In this document: positions 1-8,373 of the stretch, piece after piece
How positions within the stretch are numbered: position 1 is the first letter of the stretch
Layout of the letters: every line of letters begins with the position of its first letter
From: Sulfobacillus sp.
GTDB taxonomy: Bacteria > Bacillota > Sulfobacillia > Sulfobacillales > Sulfobacillaceae
Direction of reading: 5' to 3'
NCBI GenBank assembly: GCA_027309085.1
Contig: DAIDDL010000031.1
Span: 1 to 47,291 of the forward strand
DNA: 47,291 nucleotides
Program-made: the position numbers and the translations under genes
Notes under the pieces: generated by a model
The model's input: only the letters and a program-made list of their open reading frames with translations
The model's database searches: none
What the model was told of the DNA's origin: nothing

Positions 1-259
1 TTCACGAATACTGACCAAACTATCCATAGTGGTTAGTATAAGATAGTGTTAGACAGATTACAATCAAACTGTTTAAACCCCTTCTCTACCCTGTATGAAA
101 TTGCTCCCGCCTTGTCCCATGCTAGCATGATTTGGAGCTGGATGACTGACAGCTATTCGACATTTTTAAAGAGGGAGACGCGAGATGGGCCGTTGGTTTT
201 CCCGCCATGTTTCCTTATCGTCTCAAATCCCGTAAGATGAAATACAAAGGTGGGATCCC
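1..259. other. Region upstream of first gene, no convincing gene
   Basis: AT-rich at its left end. It contains a possible 16-codon reading frame at 185-235 preceded by GAGGGAG, ending 24 bases before the next gene. This could be a leader peptide or chance. A 64-codon frame at 46-240 has no ribosome site and no recognisable composition, so I do not call it. Confidence 0.3.
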
Positions 260-661
260 ATGCTGATACTTCTGCGGGTTTTGATGGTTCTCCAAGGCCT
301 ATACGCGGTAACTCACATTATCCGTCTGCACCTGCAAGGGGACTGGCCTTACCGCTGGCATTCAAACACCGAGGAAGGCAAGGCCTGGCTGTTCCACTGG
401 CAGGCCCTGTACCGCACGGTCTATGGATTTTATACGGTGTTGCTTTTCCAGACTGTCGTGTGGCTCGCCCTTCTCCAACATCCTTCCTCTTCGCATGTTG
501 ATGTCTTGACCATTTCGCTGTTGTTGTTTACGGGAACCTTTGTGGGGTTGTCGCGCCATGTGCAGCGCCTGGTTTCTCAAGTTTTCAGCACCAAACCATT
601 TCCCCCACCCTCTTTCAACATGCTCTACCGATTCTTAATCCATCCTCCAGTCTTGGAGTAG
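260..661 (+). CDS. Small membrane protein of unknown function
   Basis: I do not recognise this 133-residue protein. The ATG at 260 follows GGTGGGAT at short distance. It shows three or four hydrophobic stretches: an N-terminal one (about residues 1-16), one around 50-70 (FYTVLLFQTVVWLALL) and one around 80-98 (ISLLLFTGTFVGL). Charged and aromatic segments rich in His, Trp and Arg lie between them, and the tail is Pro-rich. This fits a small integral membrane protein. It stands alone with a long non-coding stretch behind it. No catalytic motif is visible and I assign no function. Confidence 0.6.
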   Translation: MLILLRVLMVLQGLYAVTHIIRLHLQGDWPYRWHSNTEEGKAWLFHWQALYRTVYGFYTVLLFQTVVWLALLQHPSSSHVDVLTISLLLFTGTFVGLSRHVQRLVSQVFSTKPFPPPSFNMLYRFLIHPPVLE

Positions 662-1114
662 GTGCGGTATTTCTGCCTGCAGATGACTGCGGGCCATTCC
701 GTAGAACCGTCTTCTGGTGTCCCGCCCCGAACTGCAGACCGCGCTGCGGCTGCCGGAGTTTGTTCCTCTCGCGGAGTTTAAGTCCTCGCGTCTCCTGCTG
801 TGTGATTTTTATCAGTAATACTGGGATGAATGTATACGAACAGGAAGGATTTCTCCTGGTTAAATTCCATCCCGTTGCCGTTGTGAGGTTCGCATTGCCT
901 GGGAGGGCGAACCGGGATTCCGCTGTGGGCCTTGCTCGTTTTATGCCAACGCTCCCACCTTGCGGCGCAGAGAGGGTTAAATACAAGAGATGCCCTAGGC
1001 CCTGCGGCTCCCAGTGATAGAAGCAGGAGCTTGGGAGGACAACAGCGAAATTAATGTGTGCACCGTGCAGTCCAACGGCTCACAATCCGAAATAATTCTG
1101 TTAAGGAGGAAATG
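662..1114. other. Non-coding stretch before oligopeptidase B
   Basis: About 450 bases with overlapping, mutually contradictory short frames on both strands and no gene-like one. A modest inverted repeat (GGTTCGC with GCGAACC) lies near 886-913. The right end carries the strong ribosome site AAGGAGG at 1103-1109 that fixes the start of the next gene. Confidence 0.4.
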
Positions 1115-3172
1115 ATGTCCATTCCCCACGCTAAACGCATCGCCCATCCCCACCAGCTCCATGGTGATATACGCCAGGACGACTATTACTGGCTGAATAA
1201 CCGGGAGGACCCTGAAGTCATTGAGTATCTTGAAGAGGAAAACCATTACTTTCAAGAGAAGATGCAGCCGCTGCAATCCCTGACAGACTCCTTGTATGAG
1301 GAGATGCGGGCCCTCATTCCCGAAGATGATGATGAAGTGGCGGCGGTGGATGGCCCTTACTATTATTACCGCAGGACCCCGGAAGGCTGCCAATATCCGC
1401 TCTATGCCCGCCGCCAGGCCCCCCGCCGTGAAGACCTCGCAGAAGCTGCCGAAGAGGTCTTGCTGGATCTCAATCGCGAGGCATCCGCCGACCAGTTTTA
1501 TCACGTTACGGTGGTGCGTATGAGTCCGGATCAGTCTCTGCTGGGCTACTTGGAAAACCGGGATGGCACTGACCGGTATACATTGAGAATCAAGAATGTC
1601 GCGTCCGGCCAATATTTGCCTGATACCATTCCCAACATCTTTTTGAGCAGCAGCCTGGAATGGGACGCCAGCGGCGCCTATGTGTTCTATGCCAGTGTTG
1701 ATGCCAGCCAGCGCCCCTACCGTCTCATGCGCCATTACCTGGGGGACAGCCTGAGCGAGGACGTCTGCCTCTATGAAGAGCGCGATGTTACCTTTTCCCT
1801 GGAATTAGGCAAAACCCGTGACGGACGGTTTATCGTGCTGAACTCCCGCAACAAGAATACGAATGAGGTGCGCTTGCTGCCAGCTGCCGGCCCGACACAG
1901 CCCCTGACCTTATTTGCGGGCCGCCGCACTGGCATTCTCTATGAGGTCGAGCACTGGCAGCACGACTTTGTTGTCCTGACGAATGACCAGGCTGAGAACT
2001 TCCGGGTTATGGCCTGTCCTGACACCCATCTCCATATGGAGTCCTGCCGGGAGCTGTTCCCTTACGATCCCGCGCGCTATCTTCAAGAAATCTCTCCATT
2101 TGCCGGAGCGCTAGTGATATCGGGACGTGAACAGGGTCTGAGCCAGATCTGGATTTACCGCCCAGAGACATTCACACTCGAACAGCTCTCGTGGCCGGAA
2201 ACGCTGTACCGGGTCTCTCTCGGCCCCAACCGCAGCTATGATACGGATGAAGTGCTCATTGACTATGAGTCCTTTCTCACCCCGAAAACCACTTATGGAC
2301 TGCAGTTAAAGACTGGCGCGCGGAATCTGCTCAAGCGCCAGGCTGTTGGCGAAGGTTACGACTCCGCGGGCTATCAGCAGCGGCGGCTGTGGGCTCCGGC
2401 GGCAGACGGCACCGCCATCCCGCTGTCGGTGGTCTACCGCGAGGGTGCGCTCGCCAGCGGGCCTGCTCCCGTGATTCTTTATGGATACGGCTCCTATGGC
2501 ATGAGTATGGATCCCCATTTCGATGCAGCCCAGATCCCCTTGATGAACCGCGGGGTGGTCCTGGTGACCGCGCATGTCCGCGGAGGCTCAGAATTGGGCC
2601 GCCACTGGTATGAACAGGGGAAACTGCGGAACAAGCGCAATACCTTTACGGACTTTATTGATGCGGCCCGGTACTTGATTGCCGAAGGAATCACCACCCC
2701 GGATTTGTTGGCAGCCCGGGGACGCAGCGCAGGAGGGCTGTTAATGGGGGCGGTGCTCAATATGGCGCCGGATCTGTTCCGGGTAGTCGTGCCGGGGGTG
2801 CCGTTTGTGGACGTGGTCACCACCATGCTGGATGCCAGCATACCCTTAACCACACTGGAGTGGGATGAGTGGGGCAATCCGGCCGAGCCGGGCGATTACG
2901 CGTACATGAAATCCTACAGTCCCTACGACAATATTGCCGCACAGCCTTATCCCCACATGATGGTGTTTACGGGTCTGAACGACCCCCGGGTCGGATATTG
3001 GGAGCCTGCGAAGTTTGTGGCCAAACTGCGGGACACCAAGACGGATGCCCGCACATTAGTGCTCAAGACAGCGATGGGCGCGGGGCATAGCGGATCCTCG
3101 GGGCGGTACAACCGCCTGCATGATTTCGCTGAGGAGTATGCGTTTATTCTGGATAAGCTGAACGTCCAGTAG
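1115..3172 (+). CDS. ptrB: Oligopeptidase B (prolyl oligopeptidase family S9A)
   Basis: A cytosolic serine peptidase that cuts short peptides after Arg/Lys, by family knowledge. From the ATG at 1115 it is 685 residues, almost exactly the length of E. coli oligopeptidase B (686). The N-terminal 400 residues look like the beta-propeller that limits substrate size. The C-terminal alpha/beta-hydrolase domain holds the full catalytic triad: Ser538 in GRSAGG, Asp623 in NDPRVGYWEP and His658 in GAGHSG. An in-frame ATG at 1112 and one at 1058 exist, but AAGGAGG at 1103-1109 sits 5 bases before 1115, so I choose that. The gene is monocistronic, followed by a strong hairpin. Substrate preference for dibasic sites is inferred from the family. 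Confidence 0.93.
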   Translation: MSIPHAKRIAHPHQLHGDIRQDDYYWLNNREDPEVIEYLEEENHYFQEKMQPLQSLTDSLYEEMRALIPEDDDEVAAVDGPYYYYRRTPEGCQYPLYARRQAPRREDLAEAAEEVLLDLNREASADQFYHVTVVRMSPDQSLLGYLENRDGTDRYTLRIKNVASGQYLPDTIPNIFLSSSLEWDASGAYVFYASVDASQRPYRLMRHYLGDSLSEDVCLYEERDVTFSLELGKTRDGRFIVLNSRNKNTNEVRLLPAAGPTQPLTLFAGRRTGILYEVEHWQHDFVVLTNDQAENFRVMACPDTHLHMESCRELFPYDPARYLQEISPFAGALVISGREQGLSQIWIYRPETFTLEQLSWPETLYRVSLGPNRSYDTDEVLIDYESFLTPKTTYGLQLKTGARNLLKRQAVGEGYDSAGYQQRRLWAPAADGTAIPLSVVYREGALASGPAPVILYGYGSYGMSMDPHFDAAQIPLMNRGVVLVTAHVRGGSELGRHWYEQGKLRNKRNTFTDFIDAARYLIAEGITTPDLLAARGRSAGGLLMGAVLNMAPDLFRVVVPGVPFVDVVTTMLDASIPLTTLEWDEWGNPAEPGDYAYMKSYSPYDNIAAQPYPHMMVFTGLNDPRVGYWEPAKFVAKLRDTKTDARTLVLKTAMGAGHSGSSGRYNRLHDFAEEYAFILDKLNVQ

Positions 3173-3185
3173 TCTGTCAAGCAGC

Positions 3186-3231
3186 AGAGACCCTAGGTGC
3201 GGCCACCTTCCATGCCGCGCCTAGGGTCTCT
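3186..3231 (+). terminator. Tail-less hairpin after ptrB
   Basis: Arms 3186-3203 and 3214-3231 pair over 18 bases with one G-U-type mismatch around a 10-base loop, 13 bases after the ptrB stop. There is no T-run behind it on either strand. It is the first of many such hairpins in this window. Confidence 0.6.
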
Positions 3232-3329
3232 AAGGTGTCTGCGGCCCGAGAGCCACGGTGGCGGGTCCATTGCACGGCCGGGCAGCCGTGGGCTGGCCGC
3301 CGTGAAAATCCCCGCACGGGCGTCTTCAG

Positions 3330-4331
3330 CTAGTTTGCCAACACTCCCAATTCAGACAGAAATTCTCGGGCATTAGCCGGCCAATATATGGGATCACGCG
3401 GCCGAAAGCACCCGGGAGCGGCGAGCGGGCGGCAGTCATCCAGCACGGACAACCAATTTTCCGGCACTTGCTGAATTCCGTGCACGGCCCCTAAAAGGGC
3501 TCCGGCAATGGCGGCATTGGTATCGGTGTCGTTGCCCAGCATCACGCTGCCGACGATCCCGTCTTCCAGTGAGGAGGCATGCAGCAACTGGTAAAATGCA
3601 TTGTGCAGCGCGACCAGAACCCACCCGCCATGAATATCCGACCAAGGGGGTGGCGTGTCCTGGGCTTTTTGCAGAACGTTTTGCACGTCTGCATGCAGGC
3701 CCGTTTGCTGGGCAAAATCCCAGGCCACAGCGTATGCTTGTTCCGCATCTAAAAGGTCGTGAATGGCTGCCGCGACCGTCACCACATAGACCGCAGACGC
3801 ATCTTGGCAGACTGGGTGCGGGTGAGTCAAGGCAGCATCCAGCCGTGCAATATCTGCCAGCTCACCTGCATTCTTGTCATGGCCCCAGATTCCCAGGATG
3901 CTGTGGCGCATCAGCGCGCCATTGGCCTGGCTCTTCTTGTCCGCATGCCGCTGCGCCAGCCGCGCCATCCCCTCAACCCCTTCTTCGTCTTCCCGCCGGG
4001 GAATGGCGGACAGGGCGCGGCCCACAGTGTGGCCAATGTCAAATGGGCCGCTGTCATACCACAAGCGGTAGTGTTTAGCGGCGATATCGGGGCTGTAGCG
4101 CCCGCCACCCGCTTCGATCAGGCTGTACCCCAAGGCAATGGCCATCTCGGTGTCATCCGTAATTTGCCCCGCTATCGTGCCAAAGACAGGGCTGGGCCCG
4201 ATGCTGCGCAAGCCGCCGGGGTACTGCTCTTTTAAAGATGCCGCGCTTTTAAATTCGACCTGGCTTCCAAGGGCGTCGCCGGCCATTTGTCCATACCAGG
4301 ATCCCAAAATACGGTCATTGTGCTGATCCAT
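3330..4331 (-). CDS. ADP-ribosylglycohydrolase family protein (DraG-like)
   Basis: A predicted binuclear Mg/Mn hydrolase that removes ADP-ribose from proteins or small molecules. The family hallmarks are present: GDALG with a following Glu near residues 18-26, TDDTEM at 58-63, and the C-terminal metal motif GNDTDTNAAIAGALLG around 266-281. From the ATG at 4331 it is 333 residues, normal for the family. A longer in-frame version reaching 4553 has unlikely composition, and AAGGGTGG stands just upstream of 4331. No nitrogenase or DraT partner is nearby, so a role in nitrogenase control is not supported. The substrate is open: protein-ADP-ribose, ADP-ribosylated nucleic acid or a free metabolite are all possible. 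Confidence 0.85.
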   Translation of the reverse strand: MDQHNDRILGSWYGQMAGDALGSQVEFKSAASLKEQYPGGLRSIGPSPVFGTIAGQITDDTEMAIALGYSLIEAGGGRYSPDIAAKHYRLWYDSGPFDIGHTVGRALSAIPRREDEEGVEGMARLAQRHADKKSQANGALMRHSILGIWGHDKNAGELADIARLDAALTHPHPVCQDASAVYVVTVAAAIHDLLDAEQAYAVAWDFAQQTGLHADVQNVLQKAQDTPPPWSDIHGGWVLVALHNAFYQLLHASSLEDGIVGSVMLGNDTDTNAAIAGALLGAVHGIQQVPENWLSVLDDCRPLAAPGCFRPRDPIYWPANAREFLSELGVLAN

Positions 4332-4825
4332 TCCTATCTGCCACCCTTCTGAATCTCTGCGACGATTCCCTTCCCCATGATAACGGATTAGCGGGCTTTG
4401 CACCCAAGGTTTTTGAAAATCGGTCAGGCGTTCCCCCTTCCCCCTATCACGGGAAGAGAGTGGCGCACCCGTCCGCGCCGCTGTCAGCCATGTCTCCTTC
4501 TGACCGTGTGGAGGGAATGCGGCAACGGCCTGCGCGCCTGCGGCGCGGGGCAACTCTGTCTGGCACGCTATCCAGTTTCACCGGAAGCCTCATGCCCCAG
4601 CAGGATTGGACACGGTTGGCCGTGTGGTCACGGTATGGCTGCATGAGTCTTCTGCAGGGATGTTTCCCGGACCGGTTCTCAGACCCCGCCATGCTGGCAA
4701 GCAGGCCGTCCTCATTAGGGTCAAAGGCGGCGCAACTTGGTCGCCAGATGCCTTGAAAGGCCGGGTATTTGACGGTGCGGACCTATTCGGCTAGACTAGC
4801 GCAGTCACGAATGCAGGAAGGCGGG
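4332..4825. other. Divergent spacer, no gene seen
   Basis: About 490 bases between the glycohydrolase (leftward) and the SRPBCC gene (rightward). Frames on both strands overlap each other and have no ribosome sites. It must hold both promoters, but I see no convincing -35/-10 pair. Confidence 0.35.
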
Positions 4826-5260
4826 ATGCCAATGTGGCAATATGAGCGCGACGTGGAGACACAGGCGCGTGTGGCGGCAATTTGGAAGCTCTACAGCGAC
4901 GTTGCCGCCTGGCCGTGGTGGAATCTGAGTATTGACCGGGTGGACTTGTCTGGCCCTTTCGCTGCGCGAACGGTGGGTACCTTAATACTGAAGGACCACA
5001 GGGCTGTGAGATTCCGCCTGGTGGCGGTGCAGCCCATGCAGGGATTCACGGCTGAAGCGGATCTCCTAGGAGCCGCGGGCTTGCTCAGATGTTCGCACAC
5101 TCTCAGGGTGATTGGGATGGACCGCACCCGCATCACTCATGCCCTGGAAATCCTCGGGCCCGAATCCGACGCCCTAGGGGCACAGATAGGGTCCAGTCTG
5201 CAACAGAAAATGGATGACGCGATGGATGCGGTGGCGCTGCAGGCGCTGAGCGACGCCTGA
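4826..5260 (+). CDS. SRPBCC (polyketide cyclase/START-like) protein
   Basis: A 144-residue protein with the layout of the helix-grip SRPBCC fold: an N-terminal strand followed by VAAIWKLYSDVAAWPWW, a central set of strands including GTLILKDHRAVRFRLVAV, and a long C-terminal amphipathic helix ending in a DAMDAVALQAL segment. Proteins of this type bind a hydrophobic ligand, and no enzymatic residues can be named. The ATG at 4826 follows AGGAAGG at 4815-4821 by 4 bases. An ATG at 4832 is equally possible, while the TTG at 4769 has no ribosome site. It is monocistronic, upstream of cysH. The function is unknown. Confidence 0.65.
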   Translation: MPMWQYERDVETQARVAAIWKLYSDVAAWPWWNLSIDRVDLSGPFAARTVGTLILKDHRAVRFRLVAVQPMQGFTAEADLLGAAGLLRCSHTLRVIGMDRTRITHALEILGPESDALGAQIGSSLQQKMDDAMDAVALQALSDA

Positions 5261-5317
5261 CCAATAAAACAATAGTAACATGATCACCTTTATCACCATA
5301 TGATTTTAAGGCATCAT

Positions 5318-5353
5318 CCGGAATTCCTGAGCGGGCATAGCCGCCATTTCCGG
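5318..5353 (+). promoter_or_regulatory. Nested hairpin in the cysH leader
   Basis: CCGGAA at 5318-5323 pairs with TTCCGG at 5348-5353, and inside it GCGG (5331-5334) pairs with CCGC (5341-5344). It ends 20 bases before the cysH ATG. It could be a protein site or a leader structure. It does not match an S-box or another riboswitch I know. Confidence 0.25.
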
Positions 5354-5373
5354 TTGCAATCCATCCAGAAGGG

Positions 5374-6066
5374 ATGATCGCCTTGATTCATGAAAAACAA
5401 ATCACCGAATGGCAACAGACACTGCGCGGGGCTCCTCTCCCGCACGTCATTAAATGGGCATGCGAAACATTTGCCGGACGTCTGATCGTGGCCACGAGCA
5501 TGGGGCCGGAAGATATGGTGATCATTGACGCGATCGCAGCCCTGCGCTGCGCGCCGCGTCTAGTCTGTCTTGACACGGGCCTGCTTTTTCCTGAGACTTT
5601 GCGCCTGACCGAAATGGTGCGGACCCGGTATCAGCTGACAGTGACGGCCATCCTGCCGGCCGAGACGGTAGACGTTCAGGCCGCGCATTACGGCCCCAGA
5701 CTGTGGGAAACAGACCCTGACCAGTGCTGCCGGTTGCGAAAAGTCGAGCCTTTACAGCGCACTCTGGCTGGAGCCGAGGCATGGGTGACGGGAATCCGGC
5801 GCAGTCAGAGCCATACACGGCGGGCTGCTGAGACCGTGGAATGGGATCCCGTGTTTTCCCTTGTCAAGATCAACCCCCTGGCGTTTTGGTCCAACGAGGA
5901 TGTCTGGGATTATATCCGGGAGAACAACGTGCCGTACAACCCTCTGCATGACCAGGGATATCCCAGTATCGGCTGCATGCCCTGCACGAGGCCATCTGAC
6001 GGTTCCGACGAGCGCAGCGGGCGGTGGGCGGGGTCAGGCAAGACCGAATGCGGGCTGCACCGATGA
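5374..6066 (+). CDS. cysH: APS reductase (phosphoadenylyl-sulfate reductase family)
   Basis: Reduces adenylyl-sulfate to sulfite with thioredoxin in assimilatory sulfate reduction, in the cytosol. The 230 residues include the PP-loop-type segment TSMGPEDMV near 41-49, DTGLLFPET near 67-75, and the catalytic C-terminal Cys226 in KTECGLH. Four further cysteines (C118, C119, C201, C204) form the CC...CxxC pattern that binds a [4Fe-4S] cluster. This marks the APS-using bacterial type and separates it from the cluster-free PAPS enzymes. That agrees with an adjacent ATP sulfurylase and no APS kinase in view. The stop overlaps the start of sat (ATGA), so the two are translationally coupled. AGAAGGG directly abuts the ATG at 5374; a TTG at 5383 would be better spaced. 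Confidence 0.93.
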   Translation: MIALIHEKQITEWQQTLRGAPLPHVIKWACETFAGRLIVATSMGPEDMVIIDAIAALRCAPRLVCLDTGLLFPETLRLTEMVRTRYQLTVTAILPAETVDVQAAHYGPRLWETDPDQCCRLRKVEPLQRTLAGAEAWVTGIRRSQSHTRRAAETVEWDPVFSLVKINPLAFWSNEDVWDYIRENNVPYNPLHDQGYPSIGCMPCTRPSDGSDERSGRWAGSGKTECGLHR

Positions 6067-7199
6067 TGGCGCCGTCTGCGGTGCTGACCGTTCCAGAAGA
6101 CGTGGCGGGCGACTTAACATTGCTGGCGTGGGATGCGTATCTACCGCTTACCCATCCCATGACCGCATCAGAATACCTCTCCGTTTGCCAGACAATGCGG
6201 CTGCCGGGCGGGTCCCTATTCCCCCTCCCCATTGTGCTGCCGGTGCCAGAGAATCTGGCAAAGCATTTGCACAATGGAGACCTGATTGCTGTGACCGGCG
6301 CGTCGGGGTTCCAGGCCCGGGTCTGTGTGCAAGAGGTTTTCAGGCGGGATCTGCTGAAAGAAGCGCGCAGCGTGTACCTCACCGCAGATCCGTCCCACCC
6401 AGGCGTGGCCCGGCTGCTGTCGCAAAGTCCTTGGTGCGTCACCGGCGACGTGACCCTGTCTCACCCGCCCCGCTCGCCCTTCGTGGAACCATGCCGCCCG
6501 GATCAGGTTAGGGCACTGATTGCTGCGCGCAAGTGGCGCACGGTAGCAGCGTTCCAGACCCGCAATCCCATACACAGGGCCCATGAATATCTGCATAAAG
6601 TTGCCCTCGAAATTTGTGACGGCCTATTATTGCACCCCTTGACGGGACCGACTAAATCCGATGACATTCCAGCTGCCATCCGCATGGAGAGCTACCGGGT
6701 ACTGTTGGAGCGCTACTATCCGCAAAATCGTGTCCTCTTGGCCACTTTTCCCGCAGCCATGCGCTACGCCGGACCGAGGGAAGCGCTGTTCCACGCCATT
6801 GTCCGCCGAAATTATGGTGCGACGCATTTCATTATCGGCCGTGATGCTGCAGGGTTTTCCAATTTTTACGGGCCGCAAGACGCTATCCGCTTACTGGAGA
6901 CGCACGCTGCGGAAATTGGCATTATTCCCTTAGCATTCGGATCCGTCGGGTATTGCCCCCTGTGCAGGCACACGGTGTCACAGCGCACGTGCCCGCACAC
7001 CGGGGATTGGCTGACCTTGTCGGGAACGGAAGTGCGGGAAAAGCTGCGCTCTGGATGTGGCCTTCCCCCGGAATTCAGCCGCCCTGAGGTGTCAGGGTAC
7101 TTGCAGGACGCTTTGCGGGAATCTTATGCCGCACTCAGTTCTGGTGGCGGGGGCAGTTCGCCAGGGGGGTGGCTGGGGGATGATCTTCCCAGCCACTGA
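6063..7199 (+). CDS. sat: ATP sulfurylase (sulfate adenylyltransferase)
   Basis: Makes APS from ATP and sulfate, the substrate of the enzyme encoded just upstream. It is 378 residues from the ATG at 6063, which overlaps the cysH stop; the ATG at 6066 is a close alternative. It has the N-terminal PUA-like domain and then the nucleotidyltransferase domain with QTRNPIHRAHE near 165-175, the active-site QxRN and HxxH motifs. A cysteine cluster CPLCRH...RTCPH follows further on. The usual GRDHAG motif reads GRDAAG here, so a normally conserved His is Ala. The tail is Gly/Ser/Pro-rich and may be a disordered extension. Together with cysH this covers sulfate to sulfite; sulfite reductase is not in the window. 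Confidence 0.92.
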   Translation: MMAPSAVLTVPEDVAGDLTLLAWDAYLPLTHPMTASEYLSVCQTMRLPGGSLFPLPIVLPVPENLAKHLHNGDLIAVTGASGFQARVCVQEVFRRDLLKEARSVYLTADPSHPGVARLLSQSPWCVTGDVTLSHPPRSPFVEPCRPDQVRALIAARKWRTVAAFQTRNPIHRAHEYLHKVALEICDGLLLHPLTGPTKSDDIPAAIRMESYRVLLERYYPQNRVLLATFPAAMRYAGPREALFHAIVRRNYGATHFIIGRDAAGFSNFYGPQDAIRLLETHAAEIGIIPLAFGSVGYCPLCRHTVSQRTCPHTGDWLTLSGTEVREKLRSGCGLPPEFSRPEVSGYLQDALRESYAALSSGGGGSSPGGWLGDDLPSH

Positions 7200-7236
7200 T
7201 TCTCGGCTGCCAAAGAATATTCTCTTGGCTGCTGAC

Positions 7237-7285
7237 GAGGACTTGGTGGACCGGATGCCTCAGGCACCCGGTCCACCAAGTCCTC
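7237..7285 (+). terminator. Very long perfect hairpin after sat
   Basis: Arms 7237-7254 and 7268-7285 are perfectly complementary over 18 bases. Beyond one A-C mismatch, TGCC/GGCA continues the stem, leaving a 3-base loop. There is no T-tract. It lies about 40 bases after the sat stop. A second, imperfect palindrome centred on AATATT at 7209-7229 precedes it. Confidence 0.6.
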
Positions 7286-7358
7286 CATAATTAGGCCGTA
7301 TGGCCCCACCGCTCCAGCCCGGCACACTCTACACTGAAAGGCAAAGGGGGCGGTGAGC

Positions 7359-7637
7359 ATGCATCCGATTCGGCGGGGTCTCGCAGCACTAGTGGTCGGC
7401 AGCGGATTGGCTTTCATGATGGTGGGACTTGGTCGGCCTGCGGCGTTTGGGGAAATTCTTCTGGTGGGAGTTATATTGGGATATCTTTTATGGATGTTCA
7501 GCTTGCTGGGCACGTGGATATACTGGGGCCGACTTTCCAAGCTCCCATCACCTTACGGCGCGCCGGCAAAAGTCATTTCGTATGGGGAGTACCGCAAGCA
7601 TCACGCGGAGCATGGCGGCGGGAGCCAGGCGTCTTGA
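7359..7637 (+). CDS. Small two-helix membrane protein
   Basis: A 92-residue protein of unknown function with two hydrophobic segments (roughly residues 8-28 and 31-55), a basic loop, and a His/Gly-rich polar tail. AAGGGGG at 7344-7350 is 8 bases before the ATG at 7359 and only 2 before the in-frame GTG at 7353, so I take the ATG. The last residues and the stop codon are part of a hairpin. No motif points to a function. Confidence 0.55.
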   Translation: MHPIRRGLAALVVGSGLAFMMVGLGRPAAFGEILLVGVILGYLLWMFSLLGTWIYWGRLSKLPSPYGAPAKVISYGEYRKHHAEHGGGSQAS

Positions 7638-7649
7638 CGAAGAGACGCC
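7628..7649 (+). terminator. Hairpin whose loop contains the stop codon
   Basis: GGCGTCT (7628-7634) pairs perfectly with AGACGCC (7643-7649). The TGA of the upstream gene (7635-7637) is the first triplet of the 8-base loop. No T-run follows. Confidence 0.45.
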
Positions 7650-8043
7650 GGCGCGCCGCCAAGATCGTGCAAGGGATTGGCGGCGGGTGGGCGAAAAGAC
7701 GCTTGTTCTGCCGGTCCGCTGCTTCGTCAAACCCGACCCTATTTTCGCGCAACCGGAACGGGAACGTTTTTGAGGGGTTGCCGGACGCGCTCGGCGGGCA
7801 CCCGCCGCAACACCACTCTATTTTGGTCTAAATTACAAGGACAGCAACGCCGAGCTATCAACGGTCTATGGCAACTTAATGGCTCGTCTGTCCCCATCTG
7901 GCTCATAAAGTTTCCGCCCTATGAATGTCGATGCCATAGCCGTCAATGCGGCTTATCGGCACAGAAAAACCATCTCCTTAACGCCGTTGCGGGCCAGCAC
8001 AAAATTCGCATTGGCATCGGAGGGGCAAACAGAGTCTGGACGC
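7650..8043. other. Non-coding stretch, no gene seen
   Basis: About 390 bases without a gene-like frame on either strand. It adjoins the fossil IS ends to its right and may be part of the same decayed element. Confidence 0.3.
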
Positions 8044-8258
8044 TCCCCGCGGATAAATCCGGGGGATTCTTTGCGAGGAACCGACTTACGTCAGCTTTAC
8101 TCGCAAAGGGTTCGCCAACAGTCCCCTAGCCACTCGCTCGGCATCGAGTCTGTGGTGACTTTTTTATATCCATAGGATATCGCCAGGCCCCTAGCGTGCA
8201 AATAGCAAAGATTCGCCTAACGGCGCGCGCCTGATATCCCCATAGCTGAAGCCAGGGG
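8044..8258 (-). mobile_element. Fossil IS200/IS605-type right ends (no transposase left)
   Basis: Read on the minus strand there are two hairpins of the kind that closes tnpB-carrying IS200/IS605 elements. One is at 8258-8238 (CCCC-TGGC, loop TTCA, GC-TA-bulged T-GGGG). The other is at 8066-8044 (TCCCCCGGAT and ATCCGCGGGGA with one bulged base, preceded by GAA). In-frame readings across them (KPLASAMG and KNPPDLSAG) resemble the way TnpB C-termini run into such ends. CTTTGCGAG (8069-8077) and CTCGCAAAG (8100-8108) form another perfect inverted repeat. No TnpA or intact TnpB is present. The assignment is by pattern memory and is tentative. Confidence 0.35.
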
Positions 8259-8343
8259 TTTTACGGCGCGTTTGATAACAGGCTGAACCCCGATGCAGCC
8301 CTCCGCATATTCTAGAAAACCCGGCACGTCGGGAAGAGATTTT

Positions 8344-8368
8344 CCGCGCGCAGGAAGCTCGTGCGCGG
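8344..8368 (-). terminator. Hairpin after the universal stress gene
   Basis: CCGCGC (8344-8349) and GCGCGG (8363-8368) form a 6-base GC stem, 5 bases beyond the uspA-like stop on the minus strand. There is no T-tract. Confidence 0.35.
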
Positions 8369-8373
8369 TGCGC

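Noticed and set aside
185-235. 16-codon leader-like frame with a good ribosome site
   Set aside because: Could be a leader peptide, but length and position alone are too weak to call a gene.
995-1735. 246-codon minus-strand frame
   Set aside because: Mostly antisense to the oligopeptidase B gene, which has complete motifs; an ordinary shadow frame.
3330-4331. Idea that the ADP-ribosylglycohydrolase regulates nitrogenase
   Set aside because: No DraT or nif gene is in the window; the family has many other roles.
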